DNA from: Candidatus Saccharimonadota bacterium
Lineage (GTDB): Bacteria; Patescibacteriota; Saccharimonadia; Saccharimonadales; UBA4665
Direction: 5' to 3'
Assembly (NCBI GenBank): GCA_024635495.1
Contig: JAGXIT010000005.1
Span: forward strand, 124,001-188,000
Length of the DNA: 64,000 nucleotides
Below are positions 62,106 through 64,000 of the stretch, in pieces. Below the pieces are notes generated by a model. The model saw only the letters and a list, made by a program, of their open reading frames with translations. It made no database searches and was not told the origin of the DNA. The translations under genes were made by a program, and so were the position numbers. Position 1 is the stretch's first letter, and each line of letters starts with the position of its first letter.

Positions 62106-64000
62106 CTAATGGGGTGCTTGCTGGGGTCTCACGCCGCCAGCAGGTTCGATGAATTGAGGTGAAGCCTCGTCACGATCAATTTCAGCACGCAGAGACTTCT
62201 TCCGGTTGTGATATTCGGGTGCGTTTTCGTAGCTCGAGCTACTTAACCGGGTAATCATCTGCTGAATTGTCTCTGTGCTTCCTTCGAGTCTTTGACCCAT
62301 TACTGCATTCGCGTATGCACTAGCATTTGCTGGAGAAGACTGCCCCATGGCTTCGTAGACGCCATCCATCGCGCCTAACATAGCGTGGAGATCTTCCTGT
62401 GTTGCGACGCGCCTAATCTCTTCACCGCGTTCGTTTCTACCAACTACTACTGCTTCATTAGTGTTCATACTTCTGTTGATGTCTTGTATACGGTTGAAGC
62501 TCTCAGTTGCCATAGCTGCGGCGCTCGACGGCTTGCCGTGAAGTGCGTAGCTTGGTGAAGCGGTGTCAATCGCACCACCCATTACCCGTCTCTGTACATC
62601 GACGTCGCTTGAACCTGCTCCTCCTGTCCTGCGAGCAGACAATGCACCCGCCCAATCACCGAAACCAGCCTGTCCAGCAATTTGTCCTGCCCCCACTAGA
62701 GAGTTACGCATTTCAGCCAGAGCTCGCTCGGAACCAGTTCTATCATCCCCGTAGGCGCTATTAATATCATCGAGCATCATACCGACATTAAATGCGCCAT
62801 TAGCATCCTGGTATCCTGTGCCGGTCTTCGCTTGTGCGCGGACTCGAGCACGCTGGAAAGTAGCACCATTGGTTGCACGCTGGGCACGTAGAATTTGGTT
62901 CGTCGCATCATTTCGTGCACGGGCATTCGCTTCACCAGCAAACCTGCCAGGGTCTCGTTGAGCTAAAGCATTGCTAATTCGAGTCCTGTCTGTATGCTGT
63001 GAGGCCCAGACTTTTGCATCATCTCCAAATATAGCAGCTCCTTCCGGAGATTTCTCACCAAATTCACTGGCTGCATCATGTGCTTGATCCTCCATGGTTG
63101 TGCGTAGTCTATTTCTCCACTGCCTTGGGTTATAGCCAAGATTATCCGCGTTTATGCTGGCAGCCCCACGGGTGCCCTGGTTAAAAGCATGACCGAGGCG
63201 ACTACCGTCCCCAAACCTAGTGCCCTGCTTCATGCGTTCCATATTTGCCGCTGATCTGCCCTGGCGATATTTGCTAAGACGGTCGAATGCCCCTCTGTTT
63301 TTATCATTTGCTATAGAGAAGATTGTGCCCATAAGCCCGCCGGTCATTTTGAATGCAAAAGGTAGCATAAAGAAAGGCGCAAAATATATGATAAGTGCGA
63401 GCATACTACTCTGAATTCCTACTGTAGGGTTCTCTGGGTTTGTAGTTGAGGCGATGAGATAGGCCATGGCAGCACCCGCCCCAATGAAGGCCATGATAAG
63501 GGGATACATAAAGAGCGCAGTGAGTAAGGAGTTTTTCCAGAAGCCCCATAATTTTTGACCACCCGGTATGACGCTAGCAGCAATCGCAAGGGGGGCCATA
63601 ATGACGGCGATGAATATGATGAGCTGTCGAACGCTCAGGACTAATAGCCCGATGAGTATTCCAAGCAAGAAAGTTGCGAACAACGATAGCGCACCCGACG
63701 GCCCAAGGAAAGCAAATATTCCAAGACCTACTCCAACAACTCCAATCCCCCCTAATACCTCTCCAACACCCGTACCAATATCAGCCGAGCTTCCGGTCGC
63801 GCCTGCTGCCTCAGGGATTGAAAGGAGTACGCTATAAATCAGGCCACCAAGATCATTTGTAAGTGTGACCACTATCCTCAAGATAGGAAACGCCAGGGCT
63901 ATCCCGATGAGGGCTACTCCGAGGCGTGGCATCAGCTTCCGCACTGTATATGCATCGAGAAACTCAAATCCAAGCGCTTGACTGATGACCATAAAGAGTC
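62106..64000 (-). CDS. VirB6/TrbL-like polytopic T4SS protein, 5' end outside window
   Basis: At least 628 residues; the frame is open to the window edge, so the true start is probably outside. Residues about 20-235 of the visible part hold six or seven hydrophobic helices (LGVALIGIALAFPILRIVV, LIIFIAVIMAPLAIAAS), as in VirB6/TrbL channel proteins. The last 390 residues are hydrophilic, rich in Ala, Arg, Asn and Gly, and probably cytosolic. It completes a VirB6-PrgI-VirB4 set. Confidence 0.7.
   Translation of the reverse strand, partial: LFMVISQALGFEFLDAYTVRKLMPRLGVALIGIALAFPILRIVVTLTNDLGGLIYSVLLSIPEAAGATGSSADIGTGVGEVLGGIGVVGVGLGIFAFLGPSGALSLFATFLLGILIGLLVLSVRQLIIFIAVIMAPLAIAASVIPGGQKLWGFWKNSLLTALFMYPLIMAFIGAGAAMAYLIASTTNPENPTVGIQSSMLALIIYFAPFFMLPFAFKMTGGLMGTIFSIANDKNRGAFDRLSKYRQGRSAANMERMKQGTRFGDGSRLGHAFNQGTRGAASINADNLGYNPRQWRNRLRTTMEDQAHDAASEFGEKSPEGAAIFGDDAKVWASQHTDRTRISNALAQRDPGRFAGEANARARNDATNQILRAQRATNGATFQRARVRAQAKTGTGYQDANGAFNVGMMLDDINSAYGDDRTGSERALAEMRNSLVGAGQIAGQAGFGDWAGALSARRTGGAGSSDVDVQRRVMGGAIDTASPSYALHGKPSSAAAMATESFNRIQDINRSMNTNEAVVVGRNERGEEIRRVATQEDLHAMLGAMDGVYEAMGQSSPANASAYANAVMGQRLEGSTETIQQMITRLSSSSYENAPEYHNRKKSLRAEIDRDEASPQFIEPAGGVRPQQAPH

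Overview
The window looks like part of a small, streamlined bacterial chromosome, most likely a Candidatus Saccharibacteria (TM7, Patescibacteria/CPR) genome. This is an inference. It rests on very short intergenic gaps, a PrgI/VirB4-type secretion cluster with its own cell-wall hydrolases, a large surface-glycan locus, almost no biosynthetic genes apart from nucleotide-sugar supply, and many short, divergent versions of core proteins. TGA is used as a stop codon (for example ATGA overlaps at 23589 and 42567), so the genetic code is standard. No rRNA, tRNA, CRISPR array, transposase or integrase was seen.

Layout. 1-12 kb is mixed: an AbrB-like small regulator, an AlkA-type DNA glycosylase followed by two inserted cassettes (a GHKL ATPase and a membrane protein), a PRTase-domain protein, aspS, a CNNM/CorC-like membrane protein, a DsbA-like thiol oxidoreductase, nadD, a small zinc-ribbon protein, and a cobalamin-riboswitch operon (DUF4430-like and DUF6580-like proteins). 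12-43.7 kb is a surface polysaccharide region: O-antigen ligase/GtrA fusion, polyprenyl-phosphate sugar transferase, glmS, manC-like, phosphomannomutase, rmlB/C/D/A, ugd, about nine glycosyltransferases, large membrane and surface proteins, and a Wzm/Wzt ABC exporter. The 28-41.5 kb part is visibly AT-richer than its flanks. 43.9-51.9 kb holds the replication-origin neighbourhood: yvcK, jag, yidC, rnpA and rpmH leftward, dnaA, dnaN and recF rightward, with DnaA boxes on both sides of dnaA. 51.9-64 kb is a leftward type IV secretion cluster: two small membrane proteins, a tail-lysozyme/NlpC hydrolase, a 990-aa membrane protein ending in a VanY-like peptidase, VirB4, a VirB4-N-like protein, PrgI and a VirB6/TrbL-like protein cut by the window edge.

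How it fits together. Nucleotide sugars (UDP-GlcNAc precursor, GDP-mannose, dTDP-rhamnose, UDP-glucuronate) feed the glycosyltransferases; products leave through Wzm/Wzt or a ligase/polymerase route. The secretion cluster carries wall-cutting enzymes, as expected for an envelope-spanning machine in an epibiont.

Two sequence-level themes stand out. First, at three unrelated loci (alkA, jag, a zinc-ribbon gene) an intact gene is followed by inserted DNA and then a second, diverged copy of only that gene's 3' end, still in frame with its own stop codon. In the jag case the insert is exactly the yvcK gene. Second, many operon-leading genes have a -10 element 6-9 nt before the start codon, often with an extended TGn, which predicts leaderless mRNAs.
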